64,000 nt of DNA from contig NZ_FNRV01000001.1 of the NCBI RefSeq assembly GCF_900105115.1, positions 5,769,501 to 5,833,500 of the forward strand. The letters run 5' to 3'. Positions within the stretch are counted from its first letter, which is position 1. Every line of letters begins with the position of its first letter. Shown here one piece after another: positions 29,111 through 39,620 of this stretch. Made by a program: the position numbers and the translations under genes. This DNA comes from Pseudomonas mohnii. Lineage in GTDB: Bacteria; Pseudomonadota; Gammaproteobacteria; Pseudomonadales; Pseudomonadaceae. The notes under the pieces were generated by a model. It had not been told where the DNA came from, ran no database searches, and saw only the letters and a program-made list of their open reading frames with translations.

Positions 29111-29680
29111 ATGACATTGACTGTCGAAAGCCTGGTCAGCATCGCAATGACCAACCCCATCAACGCTCAATTGACCGCACGTTTGCCTGCACTGGGTTTG
29201 TCCGAGTGCATGCTCACGGCCGGTTGCCTGTTCCAGGCTGTATGGAACCATCAGGCGCAGTGGCCGGCCGCATGGGGTGTGAAGGACTATGACGTCTTCT
29301 ACTTCGACGAGGATCTGTCCTGGGAGGCCGAGAATGAGGTCATTCAGTGCGCGCAGCGCCTGTTCCGGGACCTGGACGCCACCGTCGAGATCAGGAACCA
29401 GGCTCGCGTGCACCTGTGGTACGGCCAGCGGTTTGGCGGTGCCTATCCTCAGCTTCAGTCGGCCAGGGACGGAATCGATCGCTACCTGATCGCCGGCACC
29501 TGCATCGGTCTGGATGTTGAAACCGGCGAGCTCTATGCACCCAACGGCCTGGCCGACACCGAGCACGGCCTGCTGCGTATCAATCGCAAGAATCCCAAGC
29601 CGGAGCTGTTCGCGCAGAAGGCGAAAAGTTATCAGGCGCGCTGGCCCTGGCTCAGGATCGTTGAACCTGATATGCCGTGA
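29111..29680 (+). CDS. Nucleotidyltransferase family protein (DUF925 / NTP_transf_6)
   Basis: 189 residues with the DUF925 pattern: LTAGCLFQAVWNHQAQWPAAWGVKDYDVFYFDEDLSWEAENEVI, ATVEIRNQARVHLWYGQRFGGAYPQLQSARDGIDRYL, TCIGLDVETGELYAPNGLAD. The DYDVFYFDED aspartates resemble a nucleotidyltransferase metal site. Its substrate is unknown across the family. It is a single gene, with an ATG preceded by AAGGGACGAAG. Confidence 0.85.
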   Translation: MTLTVESLVSIAMTNPINAQLTARLPALGLSECMLTAGCLFQAVWNHQAQWPAAWGVKDYDVFYFDEDLSWEAENEVIQCAQRLFRDLDATVEIRNQARVHLWYGQRFGGAYPQLQSARDGIDRYLIAGTCIGLDVETGELYAPNGLADTEHGLLRINRKNPKPELFAQKAKSYQARWPWLRIVEPDMP

Positions 29681-29737
29681 CCCTTTGCGCAGGCGAGAAG
29701 CGCTGGCAGCGTCTCCATCGAGCCTCTGCCGGCGACT

Positions 29738-30912
<1,175 letters not shown>

Positions 30913-30916
<4 letters not shown>

Positions 30917-32289
30917 GCTAGGGATCTCCGTAAGTGATTGAGCATGTCGAACCGGGTAATCAGGCCATGAAAGCCCGACGCGTCGGCGATGATGGCCACC
31001 AGGCCGCGGTCGAGCTCTGCTTGCAGCTCGGCCAGGCTGGCGCCGGGCGGCAGGGTTTGCAGTTTGTCGGTCATCGCGCCGGCCACGGTCAGGCGAAATT
31101 GCGAAGCGTCCTGGTGCACACGCAGCAGAATGTCGGACTCGTCGATCACCCCGATCAGCCGCTGGCCATCGACCAGCACCGGCAGTTGCGACACATCCGC
31201 CAGGCGCATGCGCTGGAAGGCGGTGAGCAGGGTGTCATCTGGGCCGACGCTGATCACCCGGCCATCTTCGAAACGCCGCGCGATCACGTCGCGCAGGTCG
31301 CCGTAGCGCTTGCTCTGCAGCAGGCCCTGATCGGACATCCACTGGTCGTTGTAGACCTTCGACAGGTAGCGGGTGCCGGTGTCACAGACGAAGCTGACCA
31401 CCCGTTTCGGCTCGGTCTGCTCGCGGCAGTATCGCAGCGCCGCGGCCAGCAACGTACCGGTCGAGGAGCCGCCGAGGATGCCTTCGGCGCGCAGCAGTTG
31501 CCGGGCATGATCGAAGCTTTCCTCGTCGCTGATCGAATAGGCGTGGCGCACGCTGGAAAGGTCGGCAATCGACGGAATGAAGTCTTCGCCGATGCCTTCC
31601 ACCGCCCAGGAGCCGGGCGTCGGCAGGGTGCCATCGCGGCTGTACTGGGCCATCACTGAACCGACCGGGTCAGCCAGCACCATCTCCAGGTCCGGCTGCA
31701 CCCGTTTGAAGAAGCGCGTCAGCCCGGTCAGCGTGCCGGCGGAACCGACGCCGACCACAATGGCGTCTACATCATGCTGGGTCTGCGCCCAGATCTCCGG
31801 GGCGGTGCTGCACTCGTGGGCCAGCGGGTTGGCCGGGTTGTTGAACTGGTCGGCGAAGAAGGCGTCGGGAATGTCCTGTGCCAGCCGCGCGGCGACGTCC
31901 TGGTAGTACTCGGGATGGCCCTTGCCGACGTCGGAGCGGGTGATGTGCACTTCGGCGCCCATGGCCTTGAGGTGCAAGACTTTTTCCGTGGACATTTTGT
32001 CCGGCACCACCAGCACCACCCGATATCCCTTGGCGCGACCGACCAGGGCCAGGCCGAGACCGGTATTGCCGGCGGTGGCTTCAACGATGGTGCCACCGGG
32101 CTGCAGGCGACCATCGCGTTCGGCGGTATCGATCATCGCCAGCCCAATACGGTCCTTGATCGACCCACCGGGGTTCTGCGATTCAAGCTTGAGGAACAGG
32201 GTGCACCGGCCGGTATCGAAACGGCTGACACGCACCAGCGGCGTGTTGCCGATCAGTTCGAGGACGGCGGGGCGGGAGTCGTTTGGCAT
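30913..32289 (-). CDS. Cystathionine beta-synthase
   Basis: 458 residues. An N-terminal fold-type II PLP domain (ELIGNTPLVRVSRF, PLP lysine in ESQNPGGSIKDRIGLAMID, EATAGNTGLGLA, GSSTGTLLAAALRY) precedes a C-terminal pair of CBS (Bateman) motifs (FEDGRVISVGPDDTLLTAFQRMRLADVSQLPVLVD and FRLTVAGAMTDKLQTLPPGASLAE). It condenses homocysteine and serine. The start ATG 32289 has the strong site GGAGGTGA. With the downstream gamma-lyase it forms a two-gene methionine-to-cysteine operon. Confidence 0.92.
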
Positions 32290-32540
32290 GTCGTCACCTC
32301 CTGTGGAAATTCGCACTGGAAAGACAGAAACCAGCGGCGCGTCATCGCGCCATTTGTGGCAAATCTTCGTTTGGACCATAGGCCGGGAATGCCGGAGCCG
32401 CAACCTGAGGCGGCCAGTCGGTCATGTTGTTTGCCAATGCCAAAGGGCCCCGACAGTGGGGGAATTCCCTGAGTTTGGGCAGCTTTTGGGGGGCGGGGAG
32501 AGCAGCGCTGCGGCGTGGGTTTTACCGCAGGATTCGTCGT

Positions 32541-32813
32541 CTACAGGGTTGCCGCGATCATGACCAGGTTCAACGCCTGCATGAACGGCGTGATCGTCGC
32601 CAGGCCTGTGGCCTGTAGGGCGATCATGATTATCGCCTGCGCCGGATTCAGCGCCAGAGCGGCCAGCAGCTGAATGTCGGTAGTGACCCGTTCGGCAATG
32701 CCGATGGCCGTGGACGCTGCCGAGGTCAGCAATGACAGCGCCGATAACGTCGTCAGGACGATCACTGCCGCCACGGCAAGGATGAACACCGCCACCCATG
32801 CTTGCGCCCCCAT
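32541..32813 (-). CDS. Small hydrophobic membrane protein
   Basis: 90 residues, MGAQAWVAVFILAVAAVIVLTTLSAL then two weaker hydrophobic stretches (IQLLAALALNPAQAIIMIALQATGLATI, MQALNLVMIAATL). ATG 32813 has GGAGG 7 nt upstream and is preferred over the longer frame. There is no recognised domain. It lies between CBS and the GST gene on the same strand but with a 252-bp gap to CBS, so it is probably separate. Confidence 0.6.
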   Translation of the reverse strand: MGAQAWVAVFILAVAAVIVLTTLSALSLLTSAASTAIGIAERVTTDIQLLAALALNPAQAIIMIALQATGLATITPFMQALNLVMIAATL

Positions 32814-32887
32814 GACTACCTCCGCTGCCGATTGTGCTGATGCGCACAATCAGCCAAAGCAAGGGACGGGCCAATGCCCGGCAGCGG

Positions 32888-33550
32888 CTAGCGAAACCGC
32901 TGCGCAATGGCCTCGGCAAATGGATAGAGCGAAAAGTAAGGCCGGGCTTCGTCGATGACCCGCTGGAACGACGGCCGCTGGGTCAATCGTTCGAAATACC
33001 CCTGCAAGTGCCGGCAGTCCGTGGGAAACGGCAGCAAGGTGCTGGCATAGAAAAGGGCCGGGCAGGCGGCGCAATCGGCCAGGCTGAAGTCCGGGCTGGC
33101 CACCCAGGTACGACCGGCCAGCTGGCGTTCGAGCATGCCGTAGGCGGTCATCAGCGCGGCGCGCTCGCGGGTCAGGTCGCCATGGGTCCCACGCAGGCGA
33201 TCGGCAACGATCTGTTGCATCGGGGTCTGCACATGCAGGTCGAAGAAGCGGTCCCACAGGCGTACCTCCAGCGCGGTGTCCCAATCAGCGGGAATCAGCG
33301 GGTGCTGGCCAGCATGGAAGTGGTCCAGGTACTCGATGATGACACTCGACTCCGCCAGGTTGCGCTGGCGCGCGTGATCGCGGATGACCGGGAACTTGCA
33401 CGGCGGCCAGAGTGCCTGGAGCACTGATCGGTCCGCCTCGTTGGTGAGGTCGATGATTTTCTTTTCGAATTCGATGGCCTGTTCGTAGAGCGCGACCAGC
33501 ACTTTGTGGCAGTACGACGACAGCGGATGGTAGTAAAGAGTCAGCGGCAT
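32888..33550 (-). CDS. Glutathione S-transferase family protein
   Basis: 220 residues. The N-terminal thioredoxin-like domain starts LTLYYHPLSSYCHKVLVALYE (catalytic Ser/Cys region) with ESSVIIEYLDHF as the glutathione-binding ES motif. The all-helical C-terminal domain includes LADCAACPALFYASTLLPF. Cytosolic conjugation or thiol-transfer role; substrate unknown. Its proximity to the phenol genes could be coincidental. Confidence 0.87.
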   Translation of the reverse strand: MPLTLYYHPLSSYCHKVLVALYEQAIEFEKKIIDLTNEADRSVLQALWPPCKFPVIRDHARQRNLAESSVIIEYLDHFHAGQHPLIPADWDTALEVRLWDRFFDLHVQTPMQQIVADRLRGTHGDLTRERAALMTAYGMLERQLAGRTWVASPDFSLADCAACPALFYASTLLPFPTDCRHLQGYFERLTQRPSFQRVIDEARPYFSLYPFAEAIAQRFR

Positions 33551-33915
33551 CTTTCAGCTCCGGCTTGCAGGGCAACCTTTGCAGTATTGGCCAAGGTCGG
33601 ACAACACGCTTCTGTCACGCCTCGAAATGCTTGAAGCGTTTCGCAGTGCGCCAGCCGCCAACACCGCCATCCGTCACTTCCCAACCTTGATACCCATGGC
33701 CATTCATCGGGCGCGCCCTCGTGCGTGCGGAAGTTGGCGGCGAAAAACCGAATAACGATAAGAAATCACCGGGAACACCCCCCAGGGTATCGGGCAGCGG
33801 GCACCTTCAGGAACGTCGGTTTCTCGCTGCGCAATGGCCAGTCGAACACCGAAGGCGGCCGCGACGTTGATCAGAGCCGCTTCTTCGTCAACGACACGCG
33901 GTCGCTGTTGTAAGT
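33551..33915. other. 365-bp gap; possible 3' remnant of a porin gene on the plus strand
   Basis: The region separates GST from dmpR. On the plus strand the end of the frame at 33725-33913 reads GTFRNVGFSLRNGQSNTEGG followed by DVDQSRFFVNDTRSLL and a stop. The beta-strand pattern recalls the C-terminus of OprD-type porins, but there is no upstream body, ribosome site or terminal Phe. I treat it as a possible gene scar at the edge of the phenol island, with low certainty. Confidence 0.25.
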
Positions 33916-35595
33916 CTAGGGGGACTTTTTCAGGCGGTACGCCAGCGCGGGCCGGGTCAGACCCAGCAGGCGGGCCGCCTCCGAGACGTTGTGCTGGCTG
34001 CGTTCCATGGCTGCCTGAATCAACGCATCCTCCACGCCGTCCAGGCCAATACCGCTGTCGATGATGGTGTCGATCCAGTCCTGGTCGCTGGCAAGCGCCG
34101 ATTTGACCAGGCGTCCATCGCTGGCCAGGCCAATGCTTTCGGCCAGTTGCGGTGAATGCGGGAAGAGGGCGTCGACGGTGATGCTCTGGTTCTCGTCGGT
34201 GATGATCACGCCGCGCTCCATCAGGTTTTCCAGCTCGCGGATATTGCCGGGCCAGTCGTAGTGCAGGCACACCTGCAGCGCCCGGTCCGACAGGCCCAGG
34301 GTTTTTTTCTTGTAGCTGGCGTGGAGTTTTTCCAGGAAGTGATCGATCAACAGCGGGATGTCTTCGCGGCGTTCGCGCAAGGCCGGAATGCGCACCGGGA
34401 ACACGTTCAGGCGGTAGAACAGGTCCGCCCGGAAACGCCCTTGCTTGACCGCGTTTTCCAGGTCTTCGTGGGTCGCGGTGATGACCCGCACGTCGACCTT
34501 GCGGGTCTGCGAATCGCCGACCCGTTCCAGCTCCTCTTCCTGCAAGACCCGCAGCAGCGAGGCTTGCGCGCGCGGGGTCAATTCGACGATTTCATCGAGG
34601 AACAACGAGCCGCCATTGGCCCGCTCGAAACGCCCCATGCGCGATTGCTGAGCACCGGTGTAGGCGCCTTTTTCCACGCCGAACAATTCGGCTTCGATCA
34701 GGTCTGGCGGGATGGCCGCGCAGTTCAGCGCGACAAAGGGCCCGCCGGCCCGTTCGCTGCGCAAGTGCAGGCTCCGGGCGATCACTTCCTTGCCCACGCC
34801 GGTCTCGCCCAGCAGCAACACCGAGGCCTTGCCCAAGGCGACCTTGTCGATCAGTGCACAGGTCCTGCGGTACACCGCCGACTGGCCGATGCCGTAGAAC
34901 TTGCCGGCCTCGATCTGCAAGCGCTGGCGCATGTTGGCCACTTGCACCTGCAGCGCTTGCAGTTCATCGATGATCGGGTCGCTCTGGAAGTAGTGCATGA
35001 TCTCTTCGGCGTCGTCCCACTGTTCGGCGGGCTTGCCGATGATCCGACAGTGCTCGTCGCCGCAACCGCGGCAACTGACCTCCTTGTAGATGATCTGCCG
35101 GCCGAGGAAAAACGAGCTGTAGCTGATGGCATAACCGAGCAGCATCCAGCACACCGGCTGATCGGAGTGGAGGTTCTCGGTCTGGCAGTTTTCCACTTCG
35201 AAGGAGTCCTGCCATTCGATATCGGCGTAGAACTGGCCGTTCTCCAGATCGATGTCGATGGTCTGCGGGCGCACGTTGACCATGCCCTTGAGCGAGTGCA
35301 ATTGCGGGCCGGTGAAGAACATGTCCACATCACTGCCCTGGGGCCGCAACTTGCGCGCCAGCTCCGCATCCTTGAGCCCGGACTGATAGCCCAGGCGCAG
35401 GAAAAATCCCTTGGCGCGCTCGACGCCGAGCATCTCGATCAACTCGCGTCTGCACGATGCCATCATCGAAACCTGGATCAACAACATGCGTTGTTCATCC
35501 AGCCAGATTTTCCCTTCGCTACCGAGAAAGCGAACCTGGTCGCTCAGATCCTTGAGCGACGGCGGGTGCTGGGTAGCCTTGTACGTGGTGATCAT
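33916..35595 (-). CDS. dmpR: Sigma-54-dependent phenol-responsive activator (DmpR/XylR family)
   Basis: 559 residues. Domains: A (about 1-210) with the XylR_N/V4R aromatic sensor, including [21 protein letters not shown]; a B linker; C (about 235-470) AAA+ with Walker A GETGVGKE, the sigma-54 contact loop GAYTGAQQ, and [12 protein letters not shown], a Fis-type HTH at the C-terminus ([21 protein letters not shown]). It binds phenols directly and opens sigma-54 promoters. It is divergent from dmpK across 384 bp containing two upstream activator sites. The GAYTGA (Tyr) variant of GAFTGA is common in this subfamily. Confidence 0.93.
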   Translation of the reverse strand: MITTYKATQHPPSLKDLSDQVRFLGSEGKIWLDEQRMLLIQVSMMASCRRELIEMLGVERAKGFFLRLGYQSGLKDAELARKLRPQGSDVDMFFTGPQLHSLKGMVNVRPQTIDIDLENGQFYADIEWQDSFEVENCQTENLHSDQPVCWMLLGYAISYSSFFLGRQIIYKEVSCRGCGDEHCRIIGKPAEQWDDAEEIMHYFQSDPIIDELQALQVQVANMRQRLQIEAGKFYGIGQSAVYRRTCALIDKVALGKASVLLLGETGVGKEVIARSLHLRSERAGGPFVALNCAAIPPDLIEAELFGVEKGAYTGAQQSRMGRFERANGGSLFLDEIVELTPRAQASLLRVLQEEELERVGDSQTRKVDVRVITATHEDLENAVKQGRFRADLFYRLNVFPVRIPALRERREDIPLLIDHFLEKLHASYKKKTLGLSDRALQVCLHYDWPGNIRELENLMERGVIITDENQSITVDALFPHSPQLAESIGLASDGRLVKSALASDQDWIDTIIDSGIGLDGVEDALIQAAMERSQHNVSEAARLLGLTRPALAYRLKKSP

Positions 35596-35761
35596 TCAGT
35601 TCGCCCCTGATTTGTAGTTATTGGGGTGGCGATGCGGTCCGCCCAGGCTTTTGGCGGATTGTTCCAGGCATCGTAGCGACCGTGGTTTTTCAGGCAAGGC
35701 AAGGTCGCTTTTTCTTTTTCTAAGCGGCCTGAAAGCGGACCAAAAGTCAATCGCCGGATGA

Positions 35762-35808
35762 TCGCTCATTTGCTCGAAGGGGCCGGGGGCGATTGATCAA
35801 ATGATCAA
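35762..35808. promoter_or_regulatory. Paired DmpR upstream activating sequences
   Basis: UAS1 is a perfect palindrome, TTGATCAAATGATCAA at 35793-35808 apart from its two central bases. UAS2, read on the minus strand at 35762-35777, is TCGAGCAAATGAGCGA, matching UAS1 at 12 of 16 positions. Their centres are 31 bp apart, about three helical turns, as for tandem UASs of XylR/DmpR activators. They lie roughly 120-170 bp upstream of the sigma-54 promoter, with AT-rich DNA (35888-35912) between that could be bent by IHF. Confidence 0.75.
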
Positions 35809-35929
35809 TTTGCCGCTGCCGGGGGCTTGCCCGGCAGCCGGTCTTGAACCCTGCCCGGTGCTGGGTGCGTTCGTTTAACTGATTGTTTTTAAACAAATAA
35901 AAAATCAATTTCGAACGATTTTCCGTCGC

Positions 35930-35945
35930 TGGCACCCTTGTTGCT
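35930..35945 (+). promoter_or_regulatory. Sigma-54 (-24/-12) promoter of the phenol hydroxylase operon
   Basis: TGGCACCCTTGTTGCT matches the consensus TGGCAC-N5-TTGCW at every defined position. GG at 35931-35932 and GC at 35943-35944 have the required spacing. Transcription should begin near 35956, 24 bp upstream of the dmpK start. Confidence 0.92.
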
Positions 35946-35979
35946 CCGTACCCCGACCATACCAAGGGAGTACCCGAGC

Positions 35980-36282
35980 ATGAGCCAACCTGGCAGCACC
36001 TTCGATCAGATGCCGCGTTACATCCGTGTACGCAGCGAGCCTGACGCCACCTTCGTCGAATTCGATTTCGCCATCGGCTATCCCGACCTGTTCGTCGAGT
36101 TGGTGCTGCCGCGTCAGGCGTTCCAGCAGTTTTGCGAAAACAACCGGGTGCAGCACATGGATGCGCAGATGTCCGAGGCCCTCGACGCCGATGCGCAGAA
36201 GTGGCGCTACGGCGAAACCCGCGACGCTGATCAGGTCGCCGACCACCCAACACAACAAAAACCACAGGAGTCCACTCCATGA
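35980..36282 (+). CDS. dmpK: Phenol hydroxylase assembly subunit
   Basis: 100 residues of the DmpK/LapK/PhK family: MPRYIRVRSEPDATFVEFDFAIGYPDLFVELVLPRQAFQQFCENNRVQHM. The small subunit is not needed for catalysis but helps load iron into the oxygenase. It is the first gene after the sigma-54 promoter; GGGAG lies 10 nt before the ATG. It is coupled to dmpL by an ATGA overlap. Confidence 0.9.
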   Translation: MSQPGSTFDQMPRYIRVRSEPDATFVEFDFAIGYPDLFVELVLPRQAFQQFCENNRVQHMDAQMSEALDADAQKWRYGETRDADQVADHPTQQKPQESTP

Positions 36283-37274
36283 GTGTCGAGATCAAGACGA
36301 CGACCGTCGAGACGATCCGCAACACCTTCAGCCACACCCGTCGCCGCTTTGGCGACAAGGTGGCCAGCCGCTATCAGGAAGCCAGTTTCGACCTGGAGTC
36401 GGCGACCAACTTCCATTACCGGCCGCTCTGGCAGCCAGACAAGTTGCTTAACGACGCCACCCGCACGGCGGTGGTCATGGCCGACTGGTACACCGTCAGC
36501 GACCCGCGCCAGTACTACTACGGGGCCTACGTCCAGGCCCGGGCCAAGATGCAGGAAAACGCCGAGCACGATTACGCGTTCTGCGAAAAGCGCGACATGC
36601 TCGCCGGTCTGTCCGGCGCCAATGTCCAGCTGATCAGCACGCTGTTGTTGCCGCTGCGCCACGCCGAGATGGGCGCCAACATGAACAACAGCAACATCGC
36701 CGCCGATGGTTTTGGCACCAGTGTGACGCAGATGCACATGTTCCAGGCCATGGATCGCCTGGGCATCGCCCAGTACCTGTCGCGCATCGGCCTGATGCTC
36801 GACGACGGCGATGTCCAGTTGCTGGCCCAGGCCAAACAGCAGTGGCTGAACGACCCGGCATGGCAGGGCATGCGCCGCTACGTCGAGGACACCCTGGTGG
36901 TGCGTGACTGGTTCGAATTGACCGTGGCGCAAAACCTGGTCAGCGACGGCCTGGTGTACCCGCTGCTGTTCCACAAACTCGACGAACAGCTGACGGCCAA
37001 CGGCGCCGGCCAGGTCGGCATGCTGACCGAATTCATGCGCCTGTGGTTCGCCGAAAGCCAGCGCTGGGTCGATGCCCTGCTCAAGACCGTGGTCAACGAA
37101 AGCGCGGCCAACAAGGCGCTGGTGCAAGGCTGGATCGATCACTGGAGCCATCGCTCGGTCGAGGCGCTGCAAGCGCTGGCGGCCCTGGGGCTCGATCCAT
37201 CGGCGCTGGATACGGTGTGCAGCGAATTCGACTCGCGCCTGAAAAAACTCGGCCTGACAGGAGCCCAAGCATGA
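36279..37274 (+). CDS. dmpL: Phenol hydroxylase oxygenase beta subunit
   Basis: 331 residues, the ferritin-like but non-metal-binding oxygenase subunit: TIRNTFSHTRRRFGDKVASRYQEASFDLESATNFHYRPLWQPDK, ADWYTVSDPRQYYYGAYVQARAKMQENAEHDYAFCEKRDML, LPLRHAEMGANMNNSNIAADGFGTSVTQ. It pairs with DmpN in the (alpha beta gamma)2 hydroxylase. Coupled on both sides by ATGA overlaps. Confidence 0.93.
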   Translation: MSVEIKTTTVETIRNTFSHTRRRFGDKVASRYQEASFDLESATNFHYRPLWQPDKLLNDATRTAVVMADWYTVSDPRQYYYGAYVQARAKMQENAEHDYAFCEKRDMLAGLSGANVQLISTLLLPLRHAEMGANMNNSNIAADGFGTSVTQMHMFQAMDRLGIAQYLSRIGLMLDDGDVQLLAQAKQQWLNDPAWQGMRRYVEDTLVVRDWFELTVAQNLVSDGLVYPLLFHKLDEQLTANGAGQVGMLTEFMRLWFAESQRWVDALLKTVVNESAANKALVQGWIDHWSHRSVEALQALAALGLDPSALDTVCSEFDSRLKKLGLTGAQA

Positions 37275-37543
37275 CTTCCCTCGTTTACATGAACCTGCAG
37301 GACACCGACTACGCGCGCTCGATCGTCGACGCCATCGTCCAGGACAACCCCCATGCCGAGATCCAGCACCAGCCTTCGATGATCCGCATTGAAGCCCAGG
37401 GCCGGCTGGATATCCGCCGCGAGACGGTCGAGGCGCTGACCGGCAGCGTCTGGGATATCCAGGAAATGCTGATGTACGTGATCACCCTGGGCGGCAACGT
37501 CGTGGAAGAGGACGACAGCTTTTCCCTGTACTGGAACAGCTGA
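37271..37543 (+). CDS. dmpM: Phenol hydroxylase effector (activator) protein
   Basis: 90 residues of the MmoB/DmpM family: LVYMNLQDTDYARSIVDAIVQDNPHAEIQHQPSMIRIEAQGRLDI, GSVWDIQEMLMYVITLGGNVVEEDDSFSLYW. This cofactor-less protein docks on the hydroxylase and gates the diiron site. The ATG overlaps the dmpL stop. Confidence 0.93.
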   Translation: MTSLVYMNLQDTDYARSIVDAIVQDNPHAEIQHQPSMIRIEAQGRLDIRRETVEALTGSVWDIQEMLMYVITLGGNVVEEDDSFSLYWNS

Positions 37544-37593
37544 TCCGTCGCCGACCGCCGTTTGATCCATCACAAGAATTCGGGAGTGCCATC

Positions 37594-39129
37594 ATGGCCG
37601 TGAAAAAACGCCTTAATGCCAAAGAAAAATACCGCTGCATGACCCGTGACCTGGACTGGGAGCCGAGCTACCAGACCCACGAGGACATCTACCCCCATGA
37701 GCGTTTCGAAGGAATCAAGATCACCGACTGGGACAAGTGGGAAGACCCGTTCCGCCTGACCATGGACACCTACTGGAAGTACCAGGCCGAGAAAGAGAAA
37801 AAACTCTACGCGATCTTCGATGCGTTCTCGCAAAACAACGGCCATACCACGCTGTCGAACGCCCGTTACGTCAACGCGCTGAAGCTGTTTCTGTCCGGTG
37901 TCACGCCACTGGAATACCAGGCCTATCAAGGTTTCGCCCGGGTGGGCCGGCAGTTCAGCGGCGCCGGTGCACGGATCGCCTGCCAGATGCAGGCCATCGA
38001 CGAACTGCGCCACGTGCAGACGCAGATCCACGCCATGAGCCACTACAACAAGCACTTCAACGGCCTGCATGACTTCGCTCACATGCACGACCGCGTGTGG
38101 TTCCTCTCGGTGCCCAAGTCGTTCTTCGAAGATGCACGCACGGCCGGTCCGTTCGAGTTCCTGACGGCGATTTCGTTTTCGTTCGAGTACGTGCTGACCA
38201 ACCTGCTGTTCGTGCCGTTCATGTCCGGCGCGGCGTTCAATGGCGACATGGCCACGGTGACCTTCGGCTTCTCCGCGCAGTCCGACGAGGCGCGGCACAT
38301 GACCCTCGGTCTTGAGGTGATCAAGTTCCTGCTCGAGCAACACGAAGACAACGTGCCAATCATCCAGCGCTGGATCGACAAGTGGTTCTGGCGCGGCTAC
38401 CGCCTGCTGACGCTGGTGGGGATGATGATGGACTACATGCTGCCGAACAAAGTCATGTCCTGGTCCGAAGCCTGGGGCGTGTATTTCGAAGAGGCCGGCG
38501 GTGCGCTGTTCAAGGATCTGGAGCGCTATGGCATCCGCCCACCCAAGCATGTCGAAGAGGCCAACATCGCCAAGGACCACGTCAGCCATCAGGCCTGGTC
38601 GATCTTCTACCAGTACAGCCAGGCGACCAACTTCCACACCTGGATGCCGACCGACGAGGAACTGGACTGGCTCTCGGAAAAGTACCCGGACACCTTCGAC
38701 AAGATCTACCGTCCACGCTTTGAGCACTGGCGCGCGCTGCAGGAAAAGGGCGAGCGCTTCTACAACCCGACCTTGCCGATGCTCTGCCAGATCTGCCAGA
38801 TCCCGCTGTCGTTCGGCGAGCCGGATGACCAGACCACCCTCAGCCATCGCAGCGCCGAGCACGAAGGCGAGCGCTATCACTTCTGCTCCCAGGGTTGCTG
38901 CGACATCTTCGAATACGAGCCAACCAAGTACATCCAGGCCTGGTTGCCGGTGCATCAGATTCTGCAGGGCAACTGCGGTGGTGCGGACGTCGAATCGGTG
39001 GTGCGCGATTACTACAACATCAATCCCGGCCAGGACAACTTTGAATACCTGGGTTCCACCGAGCATCGGCGCTGGCAGGACTGGCACCCGAACGATCGCA
39101 ACAGCACACCGGCCACCTCGAAACCCTAA
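37594..39129 (+). CDS. dmpN: Phenol hydroxylase oxygenase alpha subunit (diiron)
   Basis: 511 residues. The carboxylate-bridged diiron ligands can be placed at E107 (PLEYQAY), E137/H140 (DELRH), E198 (SFEYV) and E232/H235 (DEARH), the two ExxH-type pairs of bacterial multicomponent monooxygenases. The C-terminal YHS-like region has CQICQIP and CSQGCCDIFEYEP cysteines that bind zinc in homologues. It hydroxylates phenol to catechol with O2. Complete, no missing key residue. Confidence 0.95.
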   Translation: MAVKKRLNAKEKYRCMTRDLDWEPSYQTHEDIYPHERFEGIKITDWDKWEDPFRLTMDTYWKYQAEKEKKLYAIFDAFSQNNGHTTLSNARYVNALKLFLSGVTPLEYQAYQGFARVGRQFSGAGARIACQMQAIDELRHVQTQIHAMSHYNKHFNGLHDFAHMHDRVWFLSVPKSFFEDARTAGPFEFLTAISFSFEYVLTNLLFVPFMSGAAFNGDMATVTFGFSAQSDEARHMTLGLEVIKFLLEQHEDNVPIIQRWIDKWFWRGYRLLTLVGMMMDYMLPNKVMSWSEAWGVYFEEAGGALFKDLERYGIRPPKHVEEANIAKDHVSHQAWSIFYQYSQATNFHTWMPTDEELDWLSEKYPDTFDKIYRPRFEHWRALQEKGERFYNPTLPMLCQICQIPLSFGEPDDQTTLSHRSAEHEGERYHFCSQGCCDIFEYEPTKYIQAWLPVHQILQGNCGGADVESVVRDYYNINPGQDNFEYLGSTEHRRWQDWHPNDRNSTPATSKP

Positions 39130-39133
39130 CCAT

Positions 39134-39157
39134 TGTGGGAGCGAGCCTGCTCGCGAT
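39134..39157. repeat. REP unit inside the phenol operon
   Basis: TGTGGGAGCGAGCCTGCTCGCGA lies in the 121-bp gap between dmpN and dmpO, a gap that is otherwise empty. An intra-operon REP can alter the relative amounts of the downstream DmpO/DmpP by stabilising or processing the mRNA; that consequence is inference. Confidence 0.75.
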
Positions 39158-39250
39158 AGCGGCTGAACATTCACCTGTATGGGTGGCCGTTAGTTAGCTT
39201 CGCCGGCAGCCGACTCCTGCAGTCGACCGAAAACAAGAAGGAACAAGACC

Positions 39251-39610
39251 ATGCCCGTGACTGCCATCGGCGCCTACGACGCCCAACCCCTGGACCGCCA
39301 GGAAAATTTCCATGGCCTGCAACTGGTGTACCTGTGCTGGGAAAGACACCTGATGTTCTGCGCCCCGTTTACCTTTCCGCTGCCCCCGGCGATGCCGTTC
39401 AGCGACTTCCTCGAGCAGGTGGTCAAGCCTTCGATTTCTCAGCACCCGGATGCACCTCGGGTCGATTTCGCCCAGGCCCTGTGGCGCCTCAACGATCAGC
39501 CGTTCACCCCTGACCTTGAGGCGAGCCTGATCGCCAACGGCATTGATCACAAGAGCCTGCTGCACCTCGACACCCCTGGCTTGAACGGCATTGCCGGCAC
39601 CTTTAACTGA
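39251..39610 (+). CDS. dmpO: Phenol hydroxylase gamma subunit
   Basis: 119 residues matching DmpO/LapO: MPVTAIGAYDAQPLDRQENFHGLQLVYLCWERHLMFCAPFTFPLPPAMPFSDFLEQVVKP. It is the third subunit of the hydroxylase, folded against DmpN. AAGAAGGAACAAGACC before the ATG provides the ribosome site. It is 10 bp before dmpP. Confidence 0.92.
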   Translation: MPVTAIGAYDAQPLDRQENFHGLQLVYLCWERHLMFCAPFTFPLPPAMPFSDFLEQVVKPSISQHPDAPRVDFAQALWRLNDQPFTPDLEASLIANGIDHKSLLHLDTPGLNGIAGTFN

Positions 39611-39620
39611 GGACACGGAG

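Noticed and set aside
35793..35808. TTGATCAAATGATCAA as an Anr/FNR box
   Set aside because: Anr boxes are TTGAT-N4-ATCAA (14 bp). Here the spacing is six, and a second, similar site is 31 bp away, fitting DmpR UAS instead.
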